From: Myxococcales bacterium
GTDB taxonomy: Bacteria > Myxococcota_A > UBA9042
Assembly: GCA_009692425.1 (NCBI GenBank)
Contig: SHZF01000012.1
Coordinates: forward strand, 1 to 64,000
DNA length: 64,000 bases
Direction: 5' to 3'
The notes under the pieces: generated by a model
Told to the model about the DNA's origin: nothing
The model's input: the letters and a program-made list of their open reading frames with translations, nothing else
Databases searched by the model: none
Shown here: piece by piece, positions 39,885-49,415 of the stretch
Layout: every line of letters begins with the position of its first letter
Numbering within the stretch: position 1 is the first letter of the stretch
Translations under genes and position numbers: made by a program

Positions 39885-41123
39885 TCAGTTCGCCGTGGTC
39901 GGGGCCGCCAGCTCCACTGGCGCACCGGTATCCACCCGCGCCCCCAAGGCGATCCAGCGCCCCAGCAAGTCCCGCTCCGCTTGGGTCATGCACGTCTTGT
40001 TCACCAACGGCATGGTCTTCTGGTCGACCGCGCGGACTTGGATGCGCGCGGCAAAGCCCTTGATCTGGGTCGGCGTGTCCATCATCACGCCGTTGGGCGC
40101 CAGCCGGTACACGTCATCGGTCGGGCGCGCCGAGTGGCACGGTTGGCAGCGCTGGTGGACGACCGCAGCCACGTCGGCAAACGCCACCGGGCCGCTGGGC
40201 ACCGGCGGCGGCGGCGGCGGCTTCGTCATTGCATACACGATGCCCACGCCCACCAGCGTCACGGCCAGTGCGCCGCCGACCGCGCGACGAGAACCGTGCT
40301 CGGCCACATTGACCAGATACTTGACCAACCCCGACGCCACGCCGAGGACGGCGAGGACCGCCCAGTTCCACTCGGCGCTGTACGTCATCGGAAAGTGGTT
40401 GCTGATCATGATGAACAGCACCAGGTACGTCATGTAGTGGTTGTGGCGCGACCGCGTCTTGGCGGCGAGGCCCAGCGACCAGTCGGCTTTCTGGCCCAAC
40501 CGCGTCGCTTCGATCATGCCTTTCTGCGACGGCACGATGTGCAGCCACACGTTCGCGACCATGCACGTGCCCATCAGTGCGCCGGTGTGGATGAAGGCCG
40601 CGCGCCCCGAGAACACTTGCGCGTAGGCCCAAGCCGCCGCAACGAGCCCCGCAAACGACAGCACCAACGCCGGTGTGCCGCCCGCCACGCGCCCGAGCGG
40701 CGTGCGCCACAGCACATCATACGCGAGGAGTCCGGCGACGAGGCTGCCGATGCCATACAGCACCGCCGTGGCGTGCGACAGGTTGGCGACGTCGGCATCG
40801 ACGAGGAAGGCGCCGTCGCCCAGGTAGTACACGACGACGAGCAGGCAGAAGCCCGAAATCCACGTGAACGTGGCCTCCCACACGAACCAGTGCAATACAG
40901 GCGGTAGCTCGGCGGGCTTGAGGTAGACCTTTTCGACCTTGTAGAAGCCGCCGGAGTGGACCATCCACAGCCGGCCGTCGAGCCATTCGGGCTTGCCGTC
41001 AGGGCGTTCGAGCGCGTTGTCGAGCCAGTGGAAGAAGATCGACGTGCCGATCCACATGATGCCGGCGATCATATGGAACCAGCGCAGCAGCAGGTTCGTC
41101 CAGTCGTGCAGCGTCGGGTCCAT
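39885..41123 (-). CDS. puuD: Urate hydroxylase PuuD-like membrane protein with C-terminal cytochrome c domain
   Basis: LLRWFHMIAGIMWIGTSIFFHWLDNAL; HTGALMGTCMVANVWLHIVPSQKGMI; C-terminal CQPCH. Confidence 0.9.
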   Translation of the reverse strand: MDPTLHDWTNLLLRWFHMIAGIMWIGTSIFFHWLDNALERPDGKPEWLDGRLWMVHSGGFYKVEKVYLKPAELPPVLHWFVWEATFTWISGFCLLVVVYYLGDGAFLVDADVANLSHATAVLYGIGSLVAGLLAYDVLWRTPLGRVAGGTPALVLSFAGLVAAAWAYAQVFSGRAAFIHTGALMGTCMVANVWLHIVPSQKGMIEATRLGQKADWSLGLAAKTRSRHNHYMTYLVLFIMISNHFPMTYSAEWNWAVLAVLGVASGLVKYLVNVAEHGSRRAVGGALAVTLVGVGIVYAMTKPPPPPPVPSGPVAFADVAAVVHQRCQPCHSARPTDDVYRLAPNGVMMDTPTQIKGFAARIQVRAVDQKTMPLVNKTCMTQAERDLLGRWIALGARVDTGAPVELAAPTTAN

Positions 41124-41151
41124 CGGCAGCCTTCGGGAGTGGCAAGTGGGA

Positions 41152-42297
41152 TCAGGCGCGCAGCACGCCGAGGTGGCCGAGCAGGCCTTCGGTGACTGCG
41201 CGCAGGGTCGAGGCCACCGCGCCGTCGTCGAGCGTGCGGGCAGCCTCGGTGGCTTCAGTCAACGCGTCGAGCGCTTCGAGGGCACGGTCGTCGGCCAGGT
41301 AGAACGCCGCCATGGCGGTGGCCGCCATCAGGAAACCCGTAGAATCACCCAGGTCTTGCGCCGAGAGCACCGCTTCGGCGAGCGCCTGCACGGCCGACGC
41401 CGACGAGTCGGCCATGCACACGTCGAACGGAAAGCCGAGCCACGGGTCGGGCTGCGCGTTCTGGCACACCGCCTGGCGCGCGGCATCGACCGCGGAGTGG
41501 GCGTGGTTGACCGCGGCGCCGAAGTCTCCGGCCTGCATGGCGATACCGGCGATGCAGACCTGCAGGTTGGCGAGTTCGGCGTAGGCGCCGTGGAGGTCGG
41601 CGAGGCGGGCCGCTTCAATCAGCGCGAGTGCCGCCTGGGCCCGCAGTTGGGCGCGCAGGTAGAGTTGCGCGAGCGCGGCATGGCTGGCGTACGCGATAAA
41701 CGACAGCGCATCGTCCCGGGGCAGTTCCAGGCGCCCGAGGTCGGCGAGCGCCTTGCGCAGGTTGGTCAGTTGGCCGGCCGCGCCGTACCAGGCGATGTGG
41801 GCGAGGCGCACGTCGGCTTCGAGCATCGGCAGGCGCTCGCTGGCGGACAACAGGGCCAGCGCGGCTTCGAGACGGCGGGCGTCCCGGGCGGCTTCGACGG
41901 GCTGGCCGACAGCGAGAAAGGGCAGCCGCTGGGAGCAGATCATCACCTGGGCGGCGATGTCGCCGGCTTCGACGGCGCGGTGCAGCGCGTGCTCCGACGC
42001 GGTCAGCCCAGGCGTCGTTTCGCGGGCGGCAAAGGCGGTGCGCGCGATCGCTGCGAGCATGCGCACTTCGATTTCGTTGGGGCAGTCGTCGCCGAGCGCG
42101 ACGGCGATCTGGCGCACCTGTTGGAGCCACGCCGAGCGCGCTTGCACGTTCGACGAGAAAGGCGGAATCACCTCGACCACGACGAGCATCGCCAGGGCGG
42201 CCGCGATGTCGTCCTCGCCCTGGACGGCGGCGCGATCGGCGTCGTCGAGCGTGTCGAGCAGTGCGGGCGGGAGGGCGGGGCGGTCCGGCGGGGTCAT
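41152..42297 (-). CDS. TPR-like helical repeat protein of unknown function
   Basis: Alanine-rich helical repeats throughout (ALALIEAARLADLHGAYAELANLQVCIAGIAMQAGDFGAAVNHAHSAVDAAR). Confidence 0.55.
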   Translation of the reverse strand: MTPPDRPALPPALLDTLDDADRAAVQGEDDIAAALAMLVVVEVIPPFSSNVQARSAWLQQVRQIAVALGDDCPNEIEVRMLAAIARTAFAARETTPGLTASEHALHRAVEAGDIAAQVMICSQRLPFLAVGQPVEAARDARRLEAALALLSASERLPMLEADVRLAHIAWYGAAGQLTNLRKALADLGRLELPRDDALSFIAYASHAALAQLYLRAQLRAQAALALIEAARLADLHGAYAELANLQVCIAGIAMQAGDFGAAVNHAHSAVDAARQAVCQNAQPDPWLGFPFDVCMADSSASAVQALAEAVLSAQDLGDSTGFLMAATAMAAFYLADDRALEALDALTEATEAARTLDDGAVASTLRAVTEGLLGHLGVLRA

Positions 42298-42464
42298 TTG
42301 AGCGTCCAAGCTAGTCGATCGGGAGCATTGCACAGGCATCGAAACGGCGCGAGCGAGCCACCAAACTTGCTTGCACGCATCGACTTGCCCCGCAGTCTGC
42401 CCTACAGTCTCGCCGCACCGACGACCCGCGCGCGCAGCTTGCGCGTGCCCCGCGACCCCGACCC

Positions 42465-43115
42465 ATGCCCACGACGCCGACCCCCAAGCCCCTCGTCATC
42501 GGCATCGCAGGCGGCACGGGCGCCGGCAAGACGACGATTGCCCGCACGGTCGTCGAACAGTTGCCGCCGGGCGCCGTCACGCTCATCGAGCACGACGCCT
42601 ACTACAAGGACTGGCCAGCGCTGGCGTTCGAGGAGCGTCAACAGGTCAACTACGATCACCCCGACAGCCTCGAAAGCGACCTGCTCGTGCGCCACCTCGA
42701 CGCCCTGTGCCGTGGCGAGGCGGTCGAGCGCCCCAACTACGACTTCGTGCAGCACCGCCGCAGGGAGCAGACCACGCGCGTCGAGCCGTCGGCCGTCATC
42801 GTCGTCGAAGGCATTCTCATCTTCGCCGAGCCGGACCTGCGCAACCACTTCGACGTGAAGATCTTCGTGGAGACGCCGGCAGACATCCGCGTGCTGCGCC
42901 GCATCCGCCGCGACATCGAGCGCCGTGGGCGGGCGTTTGACGACGTGCGGCGCCAGTACCTCAAGACCGTGCGGCCGATGCACGAAGCGTTCGTCGAGCC
43001 GAGCCGTCGCTATGCCGATGTGATCATTCCAGAAGGCGGAAACCAGCGCGTAGCGGTCGAGTTGGTGGTCGAGCGCTTGCGCCGCGCGCTGGATCGCGGC
43101 GGTGCCGGGCTCTGA
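42465..43115 (+). CDS. udk: Uridine kinase
   Basis: VIGIAGGTGAGKTTIARTVVEQL; NYDHPDSLESDLLVRHL; VVEGILIF; RRIRRDIERRGR. Confidence 0.95.
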   Translation: MPTTPTPKPLVIGIAGGTGAGKTTIARTVVEQLPPGAVTLIEHDAYYKDWPALAFEERQQVNYDHPDSLESDLLVRHLDALCRGEAVERPNYDFVQHRRREQTTRVEPSAVIVVEGILIFAEPDLRNHFDVKIFVETPADIRVLRRIRRDIERRGRAFDDVRRQYLKTVRPMHEAFVEPSRRYADVIIPEGGNQRVAVELVVERLRRALDRGGAGL

Positions 43116-43188
43116 CCGCGTTCGCCACGGCAGGCACATTGGCGTACACTGCCGCGCCTCGCCGCCACCCGTGCGGCTGCGCGTTGCC

Positions 43189-43773
43189 ATGTCGGCCCCG
43201 TTCCGCTGTCAGGTTCGCCTGCAGCTCTCAGATCTTGACCGGGGCATCTACGCCACTCGCGTGATTACGTGCGCCCAGTTTCCCGACGAACCCGACGAAC
43301 ACGTGCTGCTGCGCTTTCTCGCCCATGTGCTTTTCTTCGACGAGCGCCTTGAAGACGCCCAGGGCTGGCTCGACCCCCACCGGCCCGACCTGTGGGCCAC
43401 CGACCTGACCGGCGTGACGACCCTGTGGATTGAAGTCGGGCCGCCGCCGATGAAGCGCTTGGCCAAGGCGCTCGCTCGCAGCAAGGGCGTACGTTGTGTC
43501 GCCCTGTTTGCGGACCCCGTCGAGGCCGCCACGTTCCGGGCCGCCGTGCTGGCCGAACGGCCGCGCCACATCGAGAACTTGGAACTCCATCTGGTGCCGC
43601 AGGAATTCCTCTCCTGGCTCGAGGGCATCGGCCACCGCAGCATGAACTGGTCGGCGACGCTGACGGAAGGGACGCTGTACCTCGACAGCGACGGCGAAAC
43701 GAACCAGTGCATACCGGAGCGCCTGCCGGCCCTGGCGACGGCCCACCGCGGCGGGGTGCAACTGCACGTTTGA
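43189..43773 (+). CDS. YaeQ family protein
   Basis: RLQLSDLDRGIYATRVITCAQFPDEPDEHVLLRFLAHVLFF...PDLWATDLTGVTTLWIEVGPPPMKRLAKA. Confidence 0.88.
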   Translation: MSAPFRCQVRLQLSDLDRGIYATRVITCAQFPDEPDEHVLLRFLAHVLFFDERLEDAQGWLDPHRPDLWATDLTGVTTLWIEVGPPPMKRLAKALARSKGVRCVALFADPVEAATFRAAVLAERPRHIENLELHLVPQEFLSWLEGIGHRSMNWSATLTEGTLYLDSDGETNQCIPERLPALATAHRGGVQLHV

Positions 43774-43855
43774 TACCAAATCCCTTGAATTCGGCTCGCT
43801 GCTCGCTCGCCGCGTTCGTCGCGAGCCCTCGATCCGCTGCGGCGGGCTTTGGTAT
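43773..43855 (+). repeat. Palindromic repeat element (copy C, about 83 bp)
   Basis: ataccaaatcccttgaattcggctcg...cctcgatccgctgcggcgggctttggtat; first base is the A of the yaeQ-like TGA stop. Confidence 0.85.
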
Positions 43856-43917
43856 GGGCGGAGTTTCCATCGTTCCGTCTCGCCCGAACCGCGCCGCGTG
43901 CGCACTCCGGACCCGCC

Positions 43918-45117
43918 ATGCCCGTCGCCGCCACATCGCACGCTGCCCGCGTCATCGCCCTGCTCGAAGCGCGCGAAGGGGCCTACCTGCGCCGGTTGCG
44001 CGACCTCGTCGACACGAACAGCGGGCTGGACAACCCCGCGGGGCGGCTGGCCTGCCTCAAACAGCTCGAACGCGTCTACAAGATGCTCGGTTTCGCCACG
44101 CGGCGCGTCGAACGGCCCGGAATGATGGTCCACCTCGTCGCCCACCGGCCCGCGCGCGGCGTCATGGCCGAGGGCGCGCCCAAGGTGCTGTTGCTGGGGC
44201 ATTTCGACACGGTGTACGACAGCACCTCGGGCTTCCTGTCGCTGCAACAGGAGGGCGACTGGCTGCACGGCCCCGGCGTCGGCGACATGAAGGGTGGCCT
44301 CGTCGTGGCCCAGGCGGCGCTCGAAGCCTTGCAGCACGTCGGCCAACTCGACGCGTTCGATTTCGTGGCGGTCCACAACGCCGACGAGGAGGTGCAGTCG
44401 CCAACCTCGCGCGACCTCGTCGAGGCGGCCGCGGCAGATCGCGACCTCGTGCTCGATTTCGAGATCGGGCGCAAGACCGGCGGGGTGGTGCGATCGCGCG
44501 CCGGCGTCGGGCGCTACTTCGTCACGGTCCACGGGCGGGCGGCGCACGCGGGCATGGATCACGCGGCCGGCGTCAACGCCATCGTCGGGCTGGCGAAGTT
44601 GGTGCTGGCGTTCGACGCCCTACAAGACCCGGCGCTGGGCACCACGATCAACGTCGGCGTCGTGCGCGGCGGCGTCAAGCGCAACGTCGTGCCCGACGAG
44701 GCCAGGGCCGAAGTCGACGTGCGTGTGCGCTCGCTCGCTGAGGTCGCCCGCATCGAGGCGGCGGTGGCCGAACTGGCGCGCTCCGAGCCGGTGCCGGGGG
44801 CGCGGGTCGAGGTCGTCGGCGGCATCGGGCGGCCGCCGTGGGTGCGCAACGCGGCGTGCGATGGCCTCATCGCCCACTTCCAGCAGGTGGCGGCGGCCCA
44901 CGGGATCGCGCTGCCGGCCGAAGACACGGGCGGCGGCTCGGACGCGAACTTCACCGCAGCGCTCGGCGTGGCGACCATCGACGGGCTGGGACCGGTTGGC
45001 ACCGGGCCGCATACGCACGACGAGCGCATCCGCACCCACACCGTCGTCGAGCGCGCCAAGCTCGTGGCGCTCGCATTGCTCGCCTGGCGTGAGACCGGCG
45101 GCGTCGCGACGAACTGA
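43918..45117 (+). CDS. M20 family peptidase (glutamate carboxypeptidase-like)
   Basis: VLLLGHFDTVYD, GPGVGDMKGGLVVA, FVAVHNADEEVQSP, DTGGGSDANFTAALG. Confidence 0.92.
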   Translation: MPVAATSHAARVIALLEAREGAYLRRLRDLVDTNSGLDNPAGRLACLKQLERVYKMLGFATRRVERPGMMVHLVAHRPARGVMAEGAPKVLLLGHFDTVYDSTSGFLSLQQEGDWLHGPGVGDMKGGLVVAQAALEALQHVGQLDAFDFVAVHNADEEVQSPTSRDLVEAAAADRDLVLDFEIGRKTGGVVRSRAGVGRYFVTVHGRAAHAGMDHAAGVNAIVGLAKLVLAFDALQDPALGTTINVGVVRGGVKRNVVPDEARAEVDVRVRSLAEVARIEAAVAELARSEPVPGARVEVVGGIGRPPWVRNAACDGLIAHFQQVAAAHGIALPAEDTGGGSDANFTAALGVATIDGLGPVGTGPHTHDERIRTHTVVERAKLVALALLAWRETGGVATN

Positions 45118-45144
45118 CGCACAACCTGTTGGAGAGGACCGCCG

Positions 45145-46539
45145 ATGACCCTGACCGCTTCTGCCGACGCCGTCGCCTCGCACGCCGACCAATCCTTCGA
45201 CCGCGCCGTCGAGCGCCTGTGCAAGTACCTGCGCACGCCGGCCATCTCGTGCGAGCCGGCCCACGCAGAGGACGTGGCACGGTTGGCCGCCGAAGTGGCC
45301 ACGGATCTGCGAGCCCTCGGCCTCGATGCCCACGTACGTGCGCTGCCCGGCGCCCTGCCGCTGGTCGCCGCGAGTTGGCTGGGCGCCGGCCCCGAACGGC
45401 CCACGGTGCTCGTGTATGGCCACCTCGACCTGCAACCCGTCCAGGGTGAAGCGTGGACGACGCCGCCCCACGAACCGACCGTGGTGGGCGACCGGCTATA
45501 TGCGCGCGGCGCGGCGGACGACATGGGCGGCTGGGTCTCGCACCTGCACGCGCTGCAAGCCTGGCTACAGCACGCGGGCGGCCTGCCCTGCAACTTGCGC
45601 CTCATCGTCGAGGGCGAAGAGGAGATCGGCTCGCCCAACCTCGAACGCTACATGGACGCGTGGCCCGCGGACTTTGCCGCCGACGCGATGATCCTGACCG
45701 ATTGCGAGAACCCGGCCGTCAATGTGCCGGGGCTCACCGTCTCGCTGCGCGGCCTGATGGAGTTGGAGCTCACGTGTGCGGCGCTCAGCGCCGACGGGCA
45801 TTCGGGCCTGTGGGGCGGCTACATTCCCGACGTGTCGACGGCGCTGGCGACGCTGATCGCGCGCCTGGTCGATGAAAACGGCCGCCCGCGCGTGGGCCTC
45901 TTGAGCCTGCCGCAGGCCCGCCGCGACGCTGCCGCCCAGGTGACGTTCGACGCAGCGGTCGTGCGGCGCGGGGCCCACCTGTGCGACGGCGTGGCGACCC
46001 TGCCGGACGCTGGCCGCAGCGCCGCGGAGTGGATGTGGCTGCAGCCGGCGATCACCGTCGTCGCGACCACGTTGCCGACGCCGGACCGCAAGAAGAACGC
46101 GTTGCGGGCCAAGGCATCGGCGACGCTGAGCATGCGCGTGGCGCCCGGCCAGGACCCCGCCGACCTGCGCGCAGCCGTCGAGGCCGAACTGCTGCGTGAT
46201 GCTCCCGGCGGCGTGCGCGTGACCGTGACCCCGCAGGGCACGCCCGCCTGGGGTTGGCTCTACACGCCCCAGGGACCGGCCTTTGCCGCCGCCGACCGCG
46301 CCTACGTCAAGGCGTGGGGCAAACCGCTCCAGCAGGTGGGCGTGGGCGGCACGATCCCGTTCGTCGCGCTGTTCGGCCGCCGCTTCGGCGATCTGCCGCT
46401 GGTGCTCAACGGCGTGATGGACCCGGAGACGACGGCGCACGGGCCCAACGAGTCGCTGCACTTGGGCGTGTTTCGCAAGGCGATCGCAGCGAATGTGCAC
46501 CTGTATGCGGAACTGGCAGAGCCGGGGGTGCTGCTCTGA
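45145..46539 (+). CDS. M20 family dipeptidase
   Basis: VLVYGHLDLQPVQGEAWTTPPHEPTVVGDRLYARGAADDMGGWVSHL; IVEGEEEIGSPNL; GGTIPFVALF. Confidence 0.93.
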   Translation: MTLTASADAVASHADQSFDRAVERLCKYLRTPAISCEPAHAEDVARLAAEVATDLRALGLDAHVRALPGALPLVAASWLGAGPERPTVLVYGHLDLQPVQGEAWTTPPHEPTVVGDRLYARGAADDMGGWVSHLHALQAWLQHAGGLPCNLRLIVEGEEEIGSPNLERYMDAWPADFAADAMILTDCENPAVNVPGLTVSLRGLMELELTCAALSADGHSGLWGGYIPDVSTALATLIARLVDENGRPRVGLLSLPQARRDAAAQVTFDAAVVRRGAHLCDGVATLPDAGRSAAEWMWLQPAITVVATTLPTPDRKKNALRAKASATLSMRVAPGQDPADLRAAVEAELLRDAPGGVRVTVTPQGTPAWGWLYTPQGPAFAAADRAYVKAWGKPLQQVGVGGTIPFVALFGRRFGDLPLVLNGVMDPETTAHGPNESLHLGVFRKAIAANVHLYAELAEPGVLL

Positions 46540-46689
46540 TACCAAATCCCTTGAATTCGGCTCGGTGCTCGCTCGCCCGCGACGGCTGCGGCTGCGGTGC
46601 TCAGGCTCGAAATCCTCCTGCTATTCCTTCGCCTTCGCGCCGTGCCTCGCTCGCCGCGAGCCTCGATCCGCTTCGGCGCGCTTTGGTAT
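46539..46689 (+). repeat. Palindromic repeat element, long form (copy D, about 151 bp)
   Basis: ataccaaatcccttgaattcggctcg...cgcgacggctgcggctgcg...cctcgatccgcttcggcgcgctttggtat; first base is the A of the preceding TGA stop. Confidence 0.9.
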
Positions 46690-46703
46690 GACCGGGTCTG
46701 GCG

Positions 46704-48368
46704 CTACTTTGAAGGCAGCGCCGGAGCGCTCGCAAACAAGATCCGCAAGTCATCGTCCGTGATGCTCACGCCCAGGCCCACGAACGCGTCGGCCCGCTTC
46801 GGCACGAGCACTTCGTCGAGGCCGAACCAGCCGTACACGTACTGCCAGAAGGTCCACGTCGCCGCCAACCGCAGCCGCGGCCGGTTCGCCTGCGTGAAGC
46901 GGAACAGGTCGGCCGACAGTTGGAAGCGGTCGTTCGCCAGCAACACGTCGATGCCGCCGCCCGCGCTGCTCTCCAGCAGGCCGCCGCGCACTACAACCGG
47001 GCCGAAGCGGCGGGCATACTGCAGGCCGAACTTGAAAGTCTCCTCCGTCTCGGTGAAGACCTCGGCCTGCACGGGCAGCGTGAACTCGCCGACGCTAGAC
47101 GCCGTCGACCGCACCACACGCGTCGTCTTGCCGAGGTTGTCGGTGGTCAGCGTGGCCAGCACCCACATGTCCTTGCGCGGCTGCAGGCGCAGGCTGAAGT
47201 GCGATTGCCATTCCACGCCCGGCCCCGCCAGCCCCGCGTCGTCCGGCGGTTGGCCGCCCCGCAGCTTGCGCCCGTAGCCCGCCAGCCGGTAGTCGAGTCC
47301 CGTCTCCAGCGCCGCGTACCGGGCGACCAGTCCCTTGGCGCCGGCGACCACGGCCTCGGTGTCGCGCACGAGCGTGTCCGTGCTGAGCAGTCGCCCGACG
47401 TTGCCCTTGCCGTCCTTGATGTCGGTCGAGACCTGTTCGACGTTGGCGACGACCTTTTCGGCCCGCTGCAGCATCTGGTCCAGCCGGATGCTCAGGTTGG
47501 CAAGGGAACTGACCGCCGTCTCGACCTCGCCGCGCTCCTTGTTCACGATGTCGCGCACGGTCGCCACGATGCTCGCCGCGTCGTCGAGCGTGCGGTCTAG
47601 CGTGGCGCCCTGGCGGTGCAGCAAGCGGTTGGCCTCGTCGGCGAACGTGTTGGCCTTGCCGGCAATCTGGGCGAACTGCTCCAGCCCGCGATCGAGGTCG
47701 CCACCGGGCGCGAACACCCCCTCGCCGAGGCGCTTCTGCAGGCCACGCGTCGTGTCGGCGAGGTTGCGCGAGGCCGCCACGAGATTGTCGGCGATGTCGG
47801 CCATGCGCTGGGCACCCTCGTCGGAGCCGAGCACGCGCGCCGCCGAGTCCGTGATCTTCGCCACGTCTCCCGCGATCTTGTCGATTTTCGGCACGACGTT
47901 GGCGGCCGTCTCCAGCTTCTTGAGCGTCGCCTGCAGTTCGGTGGTGGTGACGACCTGGGGGATCTCGTCGCCGTCTTTCAGCGCTCGCCCCGCCGCGCCC
48001 GGCGCCAGTGCGAGGTAGTTGTCGCCGAGCAGCGAGGCCTGTAGACGCGTGAGCACGCCACCGTTCTTCCGGTCTCCTTTGGCGTCGAGCACGCCGCTGA
48101 ACACCTGCACGAAGCCGCGCAGCCGGACTTTGACGAGCACCTGCGCCGACACGAGTTGCACGCTCTCGACCTGGCCGACGGTGTAGCCCGCGATGGTCAC
48201 CTTGGTGCCGGCCGCGATGCCCGTGACGTCGTCGAAATAGGCCCGCAGCACGTACGTGTCGGTCTCGCCCGCCAGGCCTCGGTTGGAGCGCATCACGCCG
48301 ATGACGAGTGCTGCCACCCCGGCACACACCAGCAGTCCGACGAGCACGGTGGCGCGGATGTGCTTCAT
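46704..48368 (-). CDS. MCE/MlaD family protein with long C-terminal extension
   Basis: N-terminal TM then YFDDVTGIAAGTKVTIAGYTVGQVESVQLV (MCE domain); coiled-coil region; C-terminal beta-rich 200 aa. Confidence 0.9.
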   Translation of the reverse strand: MKHIRATVLVGLLVCAGVAALVIGVMRSNRGLAGETDTYVLRAYFDDVTGIAAGTKVTIAGYTVGQVESVQLVSAQVLVKVRLRGFVQVFSGVLDAKGDRKNGGVLTRLQASLLGDNYLALAPGAAGRALKDGDEIPQVVTTTELQATLKKLETAANVVPKIDKIAGDVAKITDSAARVLGSDEGAQRMADIADNLVAASRNLADTTRGLQKRLGEGVFAPGGDLDRGLEQFAQIAGKANTFADEANRLLHRQGATLDRTLDDAASIVATVRDIVNKERGEVETAVSSLANLSIRLDQMLQRAEKVVANVEQVSTDIKDGKGNVGRLLSTDTLVRDTEAVVAGAKGLVARYAALETGLDYRLAGYGRKLRGGQPPDDAGLAGPGVEWQSHFSLRLQPRKDMWVLATLTTDNLGKTTRVVRSTASSVGEFTLPVQAEVFTETEETFKFGLQYARRFGPVVVRGGLLESSAGGGIDVLLANDRFQLSADLFRFTQANRPRLRLAATWTFWQYVYGWFGLDEVLVPKRADAFVGLGVSITDDDLRILFASAPALPSK

Positions 48369-49147
48369 GCAGGCCTCGCCGCCGCGGGTTCGACGACCAG
48401 GGGGCCCGTGCCCGACACGAAGATGAAGTCGCGCACGAGGCGATTCTCGCTGGCACGAAACTCGGCCGGTGTCCCGTATTCGACAATCTGGCCCTGGTAC
48501 AGCATGGCGACGTGGTGGGCGATGCGGAAGGTCGAAGCCATGTCGTGCGAGATCACGATGGACGTCACCTTCATGCGCTCGGCCGTCTCGGCAATCATGT
48601 CATCGACTTGCTTGATCATCACGGGGTCGAGGCCCGTCGTCGGCTCGTCGTACACGATGATTTCCGGGCTCAGGATCGTGGCGCGGGCCAGCGCGACCCG
48701 CTTCTTCATGCCGCCGGACAGTTCGCCGGGGAACTTGCGCTCCGCCCCGGCCAGGTTCAGGACCGCCAACGCCTCCATCACGCGATCCTTCTCCTCGGAA
48801 GGTGGCAGGTGGCGGTGTTCGCGCAGAGGAAACGCCACGTTCTCGTACACGTCCATCGAGTCGAACAGTGCGGCGTTCTGGAACAGCATCCCGAAGTGGC
48901 GCCGCGTGTCGAGCAGTTTCGCGCGGTCCATCTGGAACAAGTCCTGGCCATGGAACCGCACCTCGCCGCTGTCGGGCCGCAGCAGGGCGACGAGGTGCTT
49001 GATGAGCACCGACTTGCCGCTGCCCGAGCCGCCGATGATGACCGTCGTGCGGCCGGTCTCGATGCGCAGATCGATGCCGTTGAGCACCTGGTGGGCGCCG
49101 AATGCCTTGTGCAGGTCGATGACTTCGAGGATCGGCGGCTCAGCCAT
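48365..49147 (-). CDS. ABC transporter ATP-binding protein (MlaF-like)
   Basis: LEVIDLHKAFGAHQVLNGIDLRIETGRTTVIIGGSGSGKSVLIKHL Walker A; LSGGMKKRVALARA; IIVYDEPTTGLDP. Confidence 0.93.
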   Translation of the reverse strand: MAEPPILEVIDLHKAFGAHQVLNGIDLRIETGRTTVIIGGSGSGKSVLIKHLVALLRPDSGEVRFHGQDLFQMDRAKLLDTRRHFGMLFQNAALFDSMDVYENVAFPLREHRHLPPSEEKDRVMEALAVLNLAGAERKFPGELSGGMKKRVALARATILSPEIIVYDEPTTGLDPVMIKQVDDMIAETAERMKVTSIVISHDMASTFRIAHHVAMLYQGQIVEYGTPAEFRASENRLVRDFIFVSGTGPLVVEPAAARPA

Positions 49148-49415
49148 GCTGCTCACGTTCCGCGGCGCGAGCGATAGCCCGGGCGCGCGGCAGGGCGTCA
49201 GACCGCCCCGGTACATCCTAGTCCAGCCCAAGGTCCGGCCAAGAAAACCGCAGGCGTACAATGCGACGGCGCGGGATTGCTCACCCGCGGCAGGCGATTT
49301 TGTCGGCTTTACAACGAGCCAACGCGGTGCGTAGCATCCGCCACTGCGGAATTCCCGGCGTGTACTCCTCCGCGAACGCATCCGCTGCTGGCCGGGTCAA
49401 CGGCAGGAACCCATC

